A DNA stretch of 10,986 nt from assembly GCA_041649895.1 (NCBI GenBank), contig JBAZMG010000035.1, forward strand, positions 1 through 10,986, given 5' to 3'. The notes under the pieces were generated by a model, which made no database searches, was not told the DNA's origin, and saw only the letters and a list, made by a program, of their open reading frames with translations. Source of the DNA: STD1-204 sp041649895 (GTDB lineage Bacteria; Patescibacteriota; Minisyncoccia; Minisyncoccales; Minisyncoccaceae). The position numbers and the translations under genes were made by a program. Positions 10,676 through 10,986 of the stretch are shown here, in pieces; position 1 is the stretch's first letter; each line of letters starts with the position of its first letter.

Positions 10676-10986
10676 TTTATTGAGAGTTTGATCCTAGCTC
10701 AGGATGAACGCTGGCGACGTGGATAAGGCATGCAAGTCAAACGGCTGTAGCAATACAGTAGTGGCGAAAGGGTTAGTAACACGTAGATACCAACCCTCTA
10801 CACGGGCATAACTTGGAGAAATCCAAGATAATTCCCGATAGTCCGAGCAATCGGTAAAGGTTTACTCCGGTAGAGGCTGGGTCTGCGTCCTATCAGCTAG
10901 TTGGTGAGGTAAAAGCTTACCAAGGCTATGACGGGTAGGCGGAGTGAGAGCTTGGCCGCCAACAATGGCACTGAGACACGGGCCAT
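10676..10986 (+). rRNA. rrs: 16S ribosomal RNA, 5' part (continues beyond the window)
   Basis: GAGAGTTTGATCCTAGCTCAG at 10682-10702 is the conserved 5' region. It is followed by GATGAACGCTGGCG, AAGGCATGCAAGTC, GTAACACGTAG, CCTATCAGCTAGTTGGTGAGGT and CACTGAGACACGG. The start is placed by aligning GAGTTTGATC with E. coli position 9. The 27F primer site carries one change (CCTAGC for CCTGGC). The hairpin after CAAACGGC is very short, as in CPR 16S genes. Only about 311 nt lie in the window. Confidence 0.97.

Overview
The window looks like a chromosomal segment of a Patescibacteria (Candidate Phyla Radiation) bacterium, probably near Parcubacteria. The basis is a divergent 16S rRNA start with an altered 27F site and a shortened early hairpin, a single-core short EF-Ts, a release factor without its N-terminal domain, small hypothetical membrane proteins, and tRNAs without encoded CCA. 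The lineage is inferred from these traits and not from any search.

Layout. 1-1852 (+): the 3' part of ribosomal protein L25/CTC, then an exported coiled-coil lytic transglycosylase. 1853-2775: two minus-strand RNA transcription units, each with its own sigma70-type promoter (TTGACW-17-TAGGAT) and terminator. The rightmost unit runs tRNA-like RNA, tRNA C, tRNA-Asn, tRNA A. The left unit holds a second copy of the tRNA-like RNA and a third, 117-nt tRNA-like RNA. 2778-3852 (-): rpmE and a short prfA. 3956-4099 (-): a 47-residue hydrophobic peptide gene with a strong promoter. 4421-6403 (+): rpsB, tsf, a small membrane/coiled-coil ORF, tRNA-Thr and a terminator. rpsB and tsf each follow the same inverted repeat, which contains their Shine-Dalgarno.

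6404-6840 has no gene. It is a GC-rich, highly structured repeat field carrying copies of the tRNA-Thr 3' end. 6886-7268 (+) has a promoter, a roughly 350-nt folded region and a strong terminator, and I read it as an unidentified structured ncRNA gene. 7326-8196 (-): two paralogous small lipoproteins, each with its own promoter. 8337-9527 (+): a HAD-like protein and an MTH1-like Nudix hydrolase. 9576-9769 (+): a small hypothetical protein. 9892-10476 (+): an SPFH-like membrane protein with a suspicious C-terminus that runs into the rrn promoter. The 16S rRNA gene begins near 10676 and continues past the end.

Most genes serve translation: L25, L31, S2, EF-Ts, RF1, tRNAs and 16S. The most unusual material is RNA: tRNA-like RNAs with hugely expanded anticodon-arm loops, neighbouring tRNAs that have lost D-loop/T-loop elbow bases, the tRNA-Thr-derived repeat field, and the unidentified ncRNA. 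No integrase, transposase, CRISPR array or defence gene is visible.
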